Of a stretch of 64,000 nucleotides of DNA, positions 43,517 through 52,739 are shown one piece after another; within the stretch, counting starts at the first letter, position 1; each line of letters begins with the position of its first letter. The stretch is from CAVVVS01 sp963751355 (lineage in GTDB: Bacteria; Bacteroidota; Ignavibacteria; Ignavibacteriales; Ignavibacteriaceae): positions 5,812 to 69,811 of the forward strand of contig CAVVVS010000050.1 of the NCBI GenBank assembly GCA_963751355.1, read 5' to 3'. The notes beneath the pieces were generated by a model. That model saw nothing but the letters and a program-made list of their open reading frames with translations. It was not told where the DNA came from and did not search any database. The position numbers were made by a program, and so were the translations under genes.

Positions 43517-46348
43517 ATGAAGTACAATTTTTTTAAACTCACTTTTTTCATTTCTATAATTATGGCTAATCTTTCATATTCTCAAAACAGCAATCAGGGA
43601 GATCAAAGCAAAATAAAAAATGCTATTCTTAACTCTAACAATATCACAACCATTATTTACAATTACGGCTCAATCGGTAAACCGAATACATTACCAAACA
43701 TTGCCGATTTTGTTTGGGATAGTCTTGGTTATATGTTTGAATTCGGACCGATAGCTGCAGCAGAAGTAAAAGACAGCAGCGGCAATATACTTCACATAAC
43801 CGATGATTCATTTATCCTGCCTACTCAGGGTACCTACAGTCCTGACGGCACAAAGAAATGGGGCTGGCATCCCGACAGCGGTTACAGTAATCTCAACCAG
43901 AATTATATAGCGACAAAGAATAATCCTTCATCGTGGCCTGCTTCATGGACGAAGTTCCCGGAGTTTGAAGGTGATACAGCATTGAATGCTTTAGATGAAG
44001 CTTATTATGTAATGGATGATTACTCTAATAAAAAATTCGATTATTATCCTTTCCCGAATGATTCAACAAAACGCGGACTTGGATTAAGAGCCGAAGTAAA
44101 AATATTCCAATTCAGCGGTGAATTGAAAAATGCTTTAATTGTTAAATACAGATTAACGAATGAAAGCCCTAAAGATTTAGATAGTGTTTATTTCGGATTT
44201 CAAGGGGATCCGCATATTGGCGGTTATCAAGATTATTCCGATGATAGAATTCATATTTATTTTAATAACGATATTAATGATCCGAAGTATAACGAAAATA
44301 ACACAATTTATTTATGGGATAATGATTTTAAAGGAATGGGAGGTATTGTTCCAGGCTATTTAAATTTTAAATTTTTACAAACTCCCGATAATGCAGGTTT
44401 AACATCATTTCATGTAAAACCTTATTCAAATACTACAAATGTTCCTAAAGATTCTAAATTAATGTGGCAGTGGTTTAGTGGGATTATTGATACAACATCA
44501 ATTCTCTACTCTCAACCAGGTGATAATATTCTAAACTTCGGGACAGGCCCCTTTAGCTTAAAATCGGGAGAGTTGAAATATTTAGTATTAGCAATTTTTC
44601 TCGCTCATAATTACCAGGACATGCTTAAAAGTTCACTGGATATTTACTGGGATCATAACTGGCCTTACATTTCTTCAACTCCGGGTAACAGCAAAGGAAA
44701 TAAAAATTATCAAATCAGTTTAACCTCACCAAACTCCGGAGAAGTTAGCGGAAGTGCGAATGTTAACTGGAATTATTCCGGCAGCGACGCCAATGCAAAA
44801 ACAATTATAGAATACTCATCAGACATGGGTAGAAATTGGGCTGTTTTAAAATCAGGCATCGATGCTTCTGCCTCATCCTATAGCTGGGATACTAAAAACT
44901 TTAAAGATGGAGTGAATTACCTTTTAAGAATTATTGCTTATAACACATCAGATAAACGACAAAATTATTACACTGTAGGCAGCGGAAGATTTACAGTCAA
45001 TAATCCGGGCGATGCACAGCCGGAGGTTCAAATGATATCAAACTTAAAGGACACCACAATTACTTCAAAAGACTTAAATCTTAGCTGGCTTGCCGAAGAT
45101 GCAGACAATTCATCTTTAAATATAAAACTTGCATACTCTTTAAGTAAGGATGGAATGTTTACAACATTTGCCGACAGTAATTTTAATACCGGCACTAATT
45201 CATTTAACTGGGATTTGAAAAATTTCCCCAACGGCAACGGATATTATATAAAACTTACCGCATCAGACGGCACATTGGATTCGTCGGTTGTTGTAGGTCC
45301 TTTCAATATAAATTACTTTGTCAGCAGTTATCAGACAACTAATTTTATTCACACACATGGGAATGCTACTCCCGATTTTTATATCCAGGTTGTCGATTCT
45401 TCAAAATTAACAAAAGACACTTACAAGATTACATTTAATTCAGATAATCAATCAGCGAAAACATTTAGTATAATCGATTATTCAAATGGTAATAAAATTT
45501 TAACGGATTATCCGCTGCAGTCCGGATTATCAACACCTTCATTTGACGGAATAAAGCTTTTAATTCAAGATCATGAAACCGGGATAAATTATAGTAAAAC
45601 CGGATTCAACAGAAAATCTCTGGACTCAACATTTTCTGTAAGTTTTCCGCCTTTCCTTGGAAATCCCAAGATCGCTTTGCCTGATAATTGGGATATAATT
45701 TTCAATAGCATGGATACAACTTCAGGAGGAAATTATGTAAATCCCGGGGACACTCTTTTAGCTTCTTCTGGTAACTATCTCATCGCTCCATTTCACATTC
45801 AAAACACGTCACTAAACGAAAATGGCACTGCTGTTGCATATATTTCCCCTAAACCTCAAAACTTTACAATATGGAGACCCGCGAACTATCTAGTTTTACT
45901 TCCAGATAATAATGAAGGCACAACTACATCTTATCAAATAAATTTTGACTTCAGTAAGAATGAGCCGCATGCTGGTGATACTCTTCATATTGTTACCTAT
46001 AAAACCTTAACTTCGAATGATGCATTCAGGTTTGCGGTTGGTTCTAATGATATCATTACCGGCATTGATAAATCAAGCGTTCCTGGTAAATATGAACTTT
46101 CACAGAATTACCCAAATCCATTTAACCCTACAACAACAATTGAATATCAAGTTGCAAAAGCAGGGCATGTTACATTGAGGGTATTTAATATATTAGGACA
46201 AAAAGTCGCTACCTTGGTTGATAGTTATAAAAATGCAGGAAAGCATATAACAAACTTCGATGCTTCGCAACTTGCAAGCGGCATTTATATTTATTCTCTT
46301 AAAGTGAACGACTTCACTTCGGTGAAGAAGATGGTTTTGCTCAAGTAA
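43517..46348 (+). CDS. Large secreted T9SS-sorted protein
   Basis: The 943-residue product has a signal peptide (hydrophobic 6-19, cleavage near SYSQN). Residues 25-400 form a large beta-rich domain of unknown role. Around 400-610 are two Ig-like domains with the pattern LTSPNSGEVSGSANVNW and WDTKNFKDGVNYLLRI. The C-terminus from about 855 is a T9SS type A sorting domain (LSQNYPNPFNPTTTIEY, ending VKKMVLLK). No catalytic motif is evident. It is probably exposed at or released from the cell surface. The start follows CGGGGAAG. It is a single-gene unit convergent with the next gene, with a shared terminator. Confidence 0.88.
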   Translation: MKYNFFKLTFFISIIMANLSYSQNSNQGDQSKIKNAILNSNNITTIIYNYGSIGKPNTLPNIADFVWDSLGYMFEFGPIAAAEVKDSSGNILHITDDSFILPTQGTYSPDGTKKWGWHPDSGYSNLNQNYIATKNNPSSWPASWTKFPEFEGDTALNALDEAYYVMDDYSNKKFDYYPFPNDSTKRGLGLRAEVKIFQFSGELKNALIVKYRLTNESPKDLDSVYFGFQGDPHIGGYQDYSDDRIHIYFNNDINDPKYNENNTIYLWDNDFKGMGGIVPGYLNFKFLQTPDNAGLTSFHVKPYSNTTNVPKDSKLMWQWFSGIIDTTSILYSQPGDNILNFGTGPFSLKSGELKYLVLAIFLAHNYQDMLKSSLDIYWDHNWPYISSTPGNSKGNKNYQISLTSPNSGEVSGSANVNWNYSGSDANAKTIIEYSSDMGRNWAVLKSGIDASASSYSWDTKNFKDGVNYLLRIIAYNTSDKRQNYYTVGSGRFTVNNPGDAQPEVQMISNLKDTTITSKDLNLSWLAEDADNSSLNIKLAYSLSKDGMFTTFADSNFNTGTNSFNWDLKNFPNGNGYYIKLTASDGTLDSSVVVGPFNINYFVSSYQTTNFIHTHGNATPDFYIQVVDSSKLTKDTYKITFNSDNQSAKTFSIIDYSNGNKILTDYPLQSGLSTPSFDGIKLLIQDHETGINYSKTGFNRKSLDSTFSVSFPPFLGNPKIALPDNWDIIFNSMDTTSGGNYVNPGDTLLASSGNYLIAPFHIQNTSLNENGTAVAYISPKPQNFTIWRPANYLVLLPDNNEGTTTSYQINFDFSKNEPHAGDTLHIVTYKTLTSNDAFRFAVGSNDIITGIDKSSVPGKYELSQNYPNPFNPTTTIEYQVAKAGHVTLRVFNILGQKVATLVDSYKNAGKHITNFDASQLASGIYIYSLKVNDFTSVKKMVLLK

Positions 46349-46360
46349 TGGTATTAAAAA

Positions 46361-46395
46361 TAAAGGGAGTCGTGCAATAAACATTACTCCCTTTA
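46361..46395. terminator. Bidirectional terminator between convergent T9SS genes
   Basis: A 10-bp stem (taaagggagt, 46361-46370, with actcccttta, 46386-46395) and a 15-base loop are flanked by A runs on the left and an A-rich right side. It would serve the plus-strand gene and, less closely, the minus-strand gene ending at 46457. Confidence 0.65.
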
Positions 46396-46456
46396 AAAAT
46401 TAAATTCGATTACAACTTGTAAAAAATCTCTCACCACAAATATTACAACTATCAGT

Positions 46457-47929
46457 TTATTTAAGCAGCAGCATCTTTTTCACCATTTTATAGCTTTGAT
46501 TACCGTTAAGTGAATTGGCAATAATTGAGTAGTAATAAACTCCGGAAGATAAATCGGAAGCATTAAATGGTATTGAATGGTATCCGGCTGACTCGTTACC
46601 GCTCACTAACCTTTTTACTTCACTGCCGAGTGTATTATAAACTATAATACTTACATTACTTTCAACAGGCAAAGAATAACTTATCATTGTACCCGGGTTA
46701 AAAGGATTTGGATAATTTTGCGATAAAGTGAATGACTCAGGTAAATCAATTTTAACACTTATTATATTTGAATATTTGTAATTTCCTGAAACATCTATTT
46801 GTTTTAATCTATAGCTGAAACTTGTTCCGCGTTTAGGTGCATCTTCAAATGAATAATGCCTTGTAATGGTGCTTGTGCCGTTACCTTCAACAAAACCGAC
46901 TTTTTCCCATTTTGAATTCGTATTATAGTTTTCTTGAGAAGAAAGCTGAGCAGAATTATTTTTCCTTTCTATTTCAAATCCATAGTTATTCTTTTCCGTA
47001 CTTGTTGACCACCTTAACATAACTTTATTTGCATCAACATTTGCACTAAATGATGAAAGCTCAACCGGCACTTGGTTTGACCAATCGGTACTTATTCCTA
47101 GTGGATAATTTAAACCGGTAACAATTTCTGCCGGAGAAGTTCCGTCAAAATTGGCTTCTGTAACGGAATTATTTATTATATCGCTCCAGAATATTTTATT
47201 TTTTGAATTATCTAACGCTATACCTCTCGCACTGCCTGAAGTAAGACTGTCTATAGTTTGTACATTTCCGCCATTTAGATCCGCGGATAAAATTTTATTT
47301 GTTCCGAAATCGACCCAAAATAATTTATCATTTTTCAAATCCAAAGATATTCCGCCAACTTGATTTAATCCGGTTACAATAACTTCAATATTACTGCCGT
47401 CCAAATTGCATCTGCTTATTTTTTTATTACTAATACCATTTTCGCTATAATAAATTTTATTATTTACGAGGTCCAGGGATACATCTCTGGGAGAAGACAA
47501 ACCGGTCAAAATATCTTTGACATTACTTCCGTTAAAATCCGAAGAACGAAGTTTATCACTTCCGTTTTCAACCCAGTAGATTTTATTATTAGTTCCGTCA
47601 ACAGCAATACCTCTGGGTCCGTCAACTCCGTTGGAAGATTTATTCAAAATAACAGAAGCATTTTTCCCATCCAGATTTGCTTTAAATATTTCGTCCGTAA
47701 TTACATTCGTATAAAATATTAAACTGCTGTCTAAGTCTACTGCGATCCCGTATAATCCTTGCGTACTGTTAACTAATGTCGATAAGTTTGAGCCATTATA
47801 ATCAGCAGATTGAATCAGCCCGTTCTGGTTTCCCGCAAAGTATATTTGCTGAGCATTCCCCAAATAATTTACAAGAAATATTAAAACAATTATTAGGTGA
47901 ATTAAATAACCGCTCTTCTTAATTTTCAT
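46457..47929 (-). CDS. Secreted YWTD-type beta-propeller protein with T9SS sorting domain
   Basis: The 490-residue product has a signal peptide (hydrophobic 10-22, then GNAQQ). Residues 25-290 are six or so propeller repeats of the YWTD (LDL-receptor B) kind, each like NKIYWVENGSDKLRSSDFNG. A linker domain follows (about 295-395), of the type VELSSFSANVDANKVMLRW, which is frequent in Ignavibacteria surface proteins. The C-terminal sorting domain is LSQNYPNPFNPGTMISY, ending VKKMLLLK. It probably binds a ligand at the surface. A tail-collar protein gene precedes it by 27 bp and may be co-transcribed. Confidence 0.9.
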   Translation of the reverse strand: MKIKKSGYLIHLIIVLIFLVNYLGNAQQIYFAGNQNGLIQSADYNGSNLSTLVNSTQGLYGIAVDLDSSLIFYTNVITDEIFKANLDGKNASVILNKSSNGVDGPRGIAVDGTNNKIYWVENGSDKLRSSDFNGSNVKDILTGLSSPRDVSLDLVNNKIYYSENGISNKKISRCNLDGSNIEVIVTGLNQVGGISLDLKNDKLFWVDFGTNKILSADLNGGNVQTIDSLTSGSARGIALDNSKNKIFWSDIINNSVTEANFDGTSPAEIVTGLNYPLGISTDWSNQVPVELSSFSANVDANKVMLRWSTSTEKNNYGFEIERKNNSAQLSSQENYNTNSKWEKVGFVEGNGTSTITRHYSFEDAPKRGTSFSYRLKQIDVSGNYKYSNIISVKIDLPESFTLSQNYPNPFNPGTMISYSLPVESNVSIIVYNTLGSEVKRLVSGNESAGYHSIPFNASDLSSGVYYYSIIANSLNGNQSYKMVKKMLLLK

Positions 47930-47956
47930 ATTTCACTCTTTAATAAATTCTTATAA

Positions 47957-48631
47957 TTAATTTCTCTGTGGAAAAAGTCCATTTAAAACTATAACATAGT
48001 TTAATGCAAGATACGGCTGCATAACTGAAACCGGCTGGTTACTTCCTGTATTTCCTATAACAGCCGGATTAGCAGTCCCGTTACTTGTATCGGAAAATTG
48101 TTTTATACCTTCGCTGTTTTCAGCTAAATAATTTCCTGAAGGAGTGTCGCTGCTTCCAATTCCGGTATTTACATTTAATGAATGAGAATGTGAAGGTAGT
48201 TGATTAGCAGTTAAGTTTAATTCTTCTACCCCGCCCCTTTGTCCTAAAATATAATTTGATAAACCTGGTCCCATTCCAGCATGAATCGGAACTCTTCCCC
48301 TTAAATCAGGCAGTGCGAAAGTAGTTCTTCCATCTCCTCCGTAAGTAGTACCCAACAAAGAGAATAACGCCATATTTTGTGAAATAGCCATTAGTTGACC
48401 ATTGCATAATGCGGTATTTATAGGTGCAAAATTAAATGCTACTATGCCAATTCCACCTATATAATCATCGCCGGTTAATTGTACACTTTTAGGACCTGCT
48501 TTTGCTGTATTGAATGCGAACAGGTTACTGATGAATGTTAAAAATGCTGCCCCTGCAAATAATCCTCCGAGTTTGCTTAAAAAACTCCTGCGAGAGCTAG
48601 AATCATTGCTTATTGTTTTACTATTGCTCAT
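47957..48631 (-). CDS. Phage tail-collar domain protein with Tat signal
   Basis: The 224-residue product starts with a twin-arginine signal (SSRRSFLSKLGGLFAGAAF, residues 11-29) and Ala-x-Ala near 45. The mature part is a tail-collar/microcystin-dependent-protein domain: YIGGIGIVAFNFAPINTALC, NGQLMAISQNMALFSLLGT, YGGDGRTTFALPDLRGRVP and a His-rich LPSHSHSLNV. Such domains form trimeric tips in phage fibres, and free-standing bacterial copies have no firm function. A folded-state (Tat) export route is unusual for it. It is upstream of the propeller T9SS gene by 27 bp. Confidence 0.88.
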   Translation of the reverse strand: MSNSKTISNDSSSRRSFLSKLGGLFAGAAFLTFISNLFAFNTAKAGPKSVQLTGDDYIGGIGIVAFNFAPINTALCNGQLMAISQNMALFSLLGTTYGGDGRTTFALPDLRGRVPIHAGMGPGLSNYILGQRGGVEELNLTANQLPSHSHSLNVNTGIGSSDTPSGNYLAENSEGIKQFSDTSNGTANPAVIGNTGSNQPVSVMQPYLALNYVIVLNGLFPQRN

Positions 48632-48820
48632 GTATTGCTCCCATAAATATTAATTGAATGAAAAATTATACTATCAACCAAATTGAAATTATTAATTACA
48701 CACAGTCCTATTAACACTTTTTGAAATAGGAAAGTCGCTCTATCAAATAAAGTATAAATATGACATTATTTACTTAGCGAAAACCGTTGTGTGAATAAAA
48801 AAGCTAATCAAAAAATGCAA

Positions 48821-48881
48821 TTGTCACCATAAGCGTAGTCGAACGGTGAAATTATCCTTCGACTTCGCTCGGACTGACAAA
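48821..48881. repeat. REP-like intergenic palindrome
   Basis: The left part ttgtcaccataagcgtagtc, continuing gaacgg, and the right part ccttcgacttcgctcggact, continuing gacaa, form an imperfect palindrome. It is of the widely seen 'gtcattctgagcgaagtcgaag' class. It sits between divergent genes in a 434-bp gap that otherwise shows nothing recognisable. Confidence 0.6.
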
Positions 48882-49065
48882 ATTGATGATATACAATAAG
48901 AATATTGTAATTTTAATCCTTTAGTTTTTTAATTCGCACTAGCGTTTTTTATTAGTATTTTAGGAAAAAGAATTTATTTGTGTGAATCCTCAAGTATCTT
49001 AGGTTCTAAATTATAACTTTTATTTAAATTAAAAAATAAAAAAATCTTTTAATTATAAACACACT

Positions 49066-50118
49066 ATGATGGATACAAACAGTTTATTAGAAAATATAAA
49101 AATAATTCTAAATGAGAATTCTCAATTCAGGGACATAAAAAATGCAATTGAAGAATTTTATTCTTTTTATTCCAGCATTACAGGGATTTCGGGCCGCATG
49201 AATGAAATTAAAGAAATCTCAAACTACACATCTGCAAATGGAATTATTTTAAGTTCACAAAATGCTGCCGGACAAATTTTTGATTACGTAAGAACAACAA
49301 AATTTCTTCGCGCTCTCAAATTAGCAATTGATCATTCACTTGATAACTCAAATAATAATCCTATTAAAATTTTGTATGCTGGACCAGGACCTTATGGTTC
49401 TCTACTTTTACCTTTGTTATGTTTATATGAAGCTTCGAAAATTAAGATTGATTTAATTGAAGTAGTTCAAAAGTCTATGGATGCAATCAAAAAATTAATA
49501 AAAGAATTAAATTATGATAATTATTTTGATGAATTCATTTGCTCCGATCCTGTGCAATATGATAACCCCCATAATAAGAAGTATGATATTTTAATTTGTG
49601 AATATATTCAAAAAGCATTAACAGCAGAACCGGAAGTAGCTGTTACTTTGGCTTTATCAAAATATCTTGATGAGGATGGGGTTTTAATACCTGAAAAGAT
49701 AACTGTAAATGCAGCACTAACTGATTTAAGTATAGAATTATCAACCTCAACATCATCTATTCAAAAAATTATTTTTAATTTGCGACGTAATATTCAAATC
49801 AAGAATAGAATTATTTTAGGAAACGTATTCAACTTGGATAAATATTCAATCAATAATTATGATTCTAACCCGGAACCAAATTCTAAATTAATTGGTCAAA
49901 AATTTACGATACCTGAGAAATTAAACAATATGATAAACCTTATATATTTAACTGAAATAAAATTATTCGATGGCATTTACTTAAAAGAAGATGATGAAAC
50001 CGGGTTAACTAAAATACATTTTGATCGAGATTTTGAAATTGTAAATCCAAGTCAAAAACTGAGATTTGATTATCAGTTGGGGGCACATCCAAGAATTATC
50101 CCTTCAGTTTTAGAATAA
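49066..50118 (+). CDS. Class I SAM-dependent methyltransferase with PRMT-like double-E loop
   Basis: The 350-residue product has the SAM-binding motif ILYAGPGPYGSLLLPLL (about 103-119) and motif II IDLIEVV. After the strand YDILICEYIQKALTAE come two glutamates, Glu 179 and Glu 188, nine residues apart, the spacing of the double-E loop that holds the arginine in protein arginine methyltransferases. DEDGVLIPE follows, as in that family. The C-terminal 150 residues are beta-rich, as in a PRMT barrel, but no THW loop is visible. The substrate is unknown and may be a small molecule rather than protein. It is a single gene. Confidence 0.7.
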   Translation: MMDTNSLLENIKIILNENSQFRDIKNAIEEFYSFYSSITGISGRMNEIKEISNYTSANGIILSSQNAAGQIFDYVRTTKFLRALKLAIDHSLDNSNNNPIKILYAGPGPYGSLLLPLLCLYEASKIKIDLIEVVQKSMDAIKKLIKELNYDNYFDEFICSDPVQYDNPHNKKYDILICEYIQKALTAEPEVAVTLALSKYLDEDGVLIPEKITVNAALTDLSIELSTSTSSIQKIIFNLRRNIQIKNRIILGNVFNLDKYSINNYDSNPEPNSKLIGQKFTIPEKLNNMINLIYLTEIKLFDGIYLKEDDETGLTKIHFDRDFEIVNPSQKLRFDYQLGAHPRIIPSVLE

Positions 50119-50298
50119 TTTGTTTAATTCGCTATCTATCCAATTATCTCATTATTTAGTTGCGTTTGATGTGCTGAATCTCTTCAAAAAAGAGCAGGCA
50201 AGTTCATCATGAAAAAAGCGTAATACGAGTAATTTATCATGTTCAGAGGTTAATGATTTCTTTCTTTAAAAATAAGTACTTGATACTTTTTATAAAGA

Positions 50299-51048
50299 TT
50301 AGAACACACTAAGTAATTTTAAAGACATAATTAATATTGCTACTATAAGAACGGTTTTAATCAATCCTTCCCCTCTTCTCACAGATGCTTTGGCTGCCCA
50401 GTAACCTCCTAATGCATTACCGGTGGCAAGACTTACTCCCATGAACCAATTTACATTTCCCGTGATAACAAATATGAATAGTGCCGGTATCGTGTAAATC
50501 AAAACAATAAATACCTTGTGCATATTCACATGTACAAGATCGAATTTAAGCAGATATTTTAAAGCTGCCATTATAATAAATCCCACACCGACTTGAATAA
50601 ATCCACCGTAAAAACCGGTTAAGAACATTGAAACGGCAATTATCCATGTAATTTTTTTATCGGCACTGTTATTAAGATCAATTTTCTTGTTTGGGACAAT
50701 CATAGTTATGATAATTCCGATCATAACTATTCCCAGTATTTTTTGAAACAGTGCATCGTTAATATGAACCGCTAACAATGCACCTGCAATCGATCCGGGT
50801 AATGTATATAGAGATAATTTCCAGCTTAAGTTAAACTGGCTGTATTTTTCTTTTTTAAATGAATAGATAGCAGAAATATTTTGAACAAAAATGGCAACCC
50901 GGTTGGTACCGTTTGCTATCGCGGAATCGAGTCCAAGGAATATTAATGTTGGTAAAGTTAAAGTTGAGCCGCCGCCTGCAGTAACATTAATGAATCCTGC
51001 AGCGATACCGACTCCGAATAAAATCAATAATGCATTTATATCAGACAA
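50299..51048 (-). CDS. TauE/SafE-family membrane permease
   Basis: The 249-residue inner-membrane protein has about eight hydrophobic helices and the family signature GIAAGFINVTAGGGSTLTLP near the N-terminus, plus TNRVAIFVQNISAIYSF and the second-half repeat FYGGFIQVGVGFIIMAAL. Members are thought to export sulphite or other sulphur or carbon anions; the substrate here cannot be told. It is a single gene with a small gap to the next minus-strand gene. Confidence 0.92.
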   Translation of the reverse strand: MSDINALLILFGVGIAAGFINVTAGGGSTLTLPTLIFLGLDSAIANGTNRVAIFVQNISAIYSFKKEKYSQFNLSWKLSLYTLPGSIAGALLAVHINDALFQKILGIVMIGIIITMIVPNKKIDLNNSADKKITWIIAVSMFLTGFYGGFIQVGVGFIIMAALKYLLKFDLVHVNMHKVFIVLIYTIPALFIFVITGNVNWFMGVSLATGNALGGYWAAKASVRRGEGLIKTVLIVAILIMSLKLLSVF

Positions 51049-51210
51049 TAGTCTTATTCTACTTAAAAATATAAGTAATTTTTTATAACGGTGCCGAATT
51101 ACCGGTTTAACTTAATCCGGCACGCAGATTTCTAAATTAGGAGACAAATTCTCCCGGTTAGTAACAATCCAACGCTGCGGTGGTTATTTCTAACCTAACT
51201 AATAACCTAA

Positions 51211-51660
51211 TTATTTATTTCTTTTTCTCATACTTTCGTGTTTAGGAAGACTTTCATCTTCATAATCGGAAAAAATATCTGCTATAATTTCTTCCGTCGG
51301 CGCGGCCTCTTTCATAGATTTTTTATATTCGTTGAAAGCAGCATCAAATGCGGAACGAAGGCTTTTTATTTCTTTTTCAAATTTATCGAGAGTACCCACA
51401 TACATGCCGCCAGCATATTTTTGCGCAAGTGCGTATATTTGTTCTGCTTTCAATACTAAATCTTCTGAGGTTACCTTCGCTTTGTTAATTAATTCTTCTT
51501 CGGTTTTTTGAGCTTTCTTTACAAATTTATCGTATTCATTTTTTATATTTCCCCTTAATTCCTCTCCACTATACGGTGTATATAAAAAAGTAAAAATACT
51601 GCCTATGATTCCGCCGAATAAGAAAGCTCCAAACAGTCCGTTATTTTTATTCTCATACAT
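51211..51660 (-). CDS. YtxH-domain protein
   Basis: The 149-residue product has one Gly-rich membrane segment (FGAFLFGGIIGSIFTFLYTP, residues 10-29) followed by SGEELRG, the mark of the YtxH family, then a long charged helical part with repeated KAQKTEEELINKAK-type units. It is anchored in the inner membrane. The family has no firm function; in some bacteria it is stress-induced. The gap 51661-52132 (472 bp) to the next gene shows no gene, repeat or clear hairpin. Confidence 0.82.
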   Translation of the reverse strand: MYENKNNGLFGAFLFGGIIGSIFTFLYTPYSGEELRGNIKNEYDKFVKKAQKTEEELINKAKVTSEDLVLKAEQIYALAQKYAGGMYVGTLDKFEKEIKSLRSAFDAAFNEYKKSMKEAAPTEEIIADIFSDYEDESLPKHESMRKRNK

Positions 51661-52132
51661 ATCTTCATGCCCTCCGGTTACTTTGGATTACAATTGTAAA
51701 ACTGAGAAATATAAATTATTATATAAATATACTATAATATATAAATTAGAGTTAGTCAAGAAAATGTTCCATTTCTTGTGTTGAGCGGAAATTAACAAGG
51801 TTAAAAATACTTTACCGTTAGTGAACGGTTTTTATAATGAGAATTTTAAATTAAAACTTATAAACATGGATATTAACAACCATTTAATTAAGGCTCTTTT
51901 ACAGAAATTTGAATTACTGCAATATTTCTGCAGATTTTGTTTTGCGAAAATTGACCTCATAAATTTTTACTTCTAAATTGTGCGATAACAATTTACTATA
52001 TTCACTCATATTATCAATAAATTCTTTAGATGATTAAATAAAATAATTGTAATTTATTTATTCCTCACTATATTTAATATTGTTATTTTTATGAAAACTG
52101 TATAACATTATAATACTCAAGGGGGAGATAAT

Positions 52133-52585
52133 ATGGTTACTAAAAAAGCAATCGATAACTTTCTCGCACAGTCCAAAATTGCGGTTGTGGGAGTTTCACG
52201 CAGCGGTAAGAAATTTGGGAATTCGGTATTTAAAGAATTAAAAAGCAAAGGGTATGAAACTTATCCCGTTAATTCATATACCTCGGAGATTGAGGGTGAG
52301 AAATGCTATCCGGGTTTAAGTTCAATTCCGGGAGGGGTAAATGGAGTTGTGCTGGTAGTACCGCCTGTTGAAACAGATGAATTAGTTAAAGAGGCTGCTC
52401 AGCTCGGAATTAGAAACATCTGGATTCAGCAGGGCGCAGGTTCAAAAGAAGCCGTAAAATTTTGTGAAGACAACGGCATCAATGTTGTCCACGATGAATG
52501 CATAATGATGTTTTCAGAACCTGCAGCATTTATACACAGGTTTCACAGAGGAATAAACAAGATTATCGGTAAATTGCCCGGTTAA
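52133..52585 (+). CDS. CoA-binding (YccU-type) protein
   Basis: The 150-residue cytoplasmic Rossmann-fold protein has the CoA-binding pattern IAVVGVSRSGKKFGNSVF (17-34), KGYETYPVN, the strand VNGVVLVVPPVETDELV, IWIQQGAGSKEAV and the closing VVHDECIMM. The family binds coenzyme A; no reaction is known for single-domain members. The ATG follows AAGGGGGAG. Confidence 0.92.
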   Translation: MVTKKAIDNFLAQSKIAVVGVSRSGKKFGNSVFKELKSKGYETYPVNSYTSEIEGEKCYPGLSSIPGGVNGVVLVVPPVETDELVKEAAQLGIRNIWIQQGAGSKEAVKFCEDNGINVVHDECIMMFSEPAAFIHRFHRGINKIIGKLPG

Positions 52586-52739
52586 CAAAATTATTAATGT
52601 CCATAAGTTAACTTGAATGAAAGATCTTTAATCTTGATCTTACGCTATTCTTTTTCGATAATTTGAAAGATTCCGGCTAAGAATCTTTTTGAAGCTTATA
52701 TTGTCTATAACAATCATCCGGTAAAAATCTGAATTTTGA

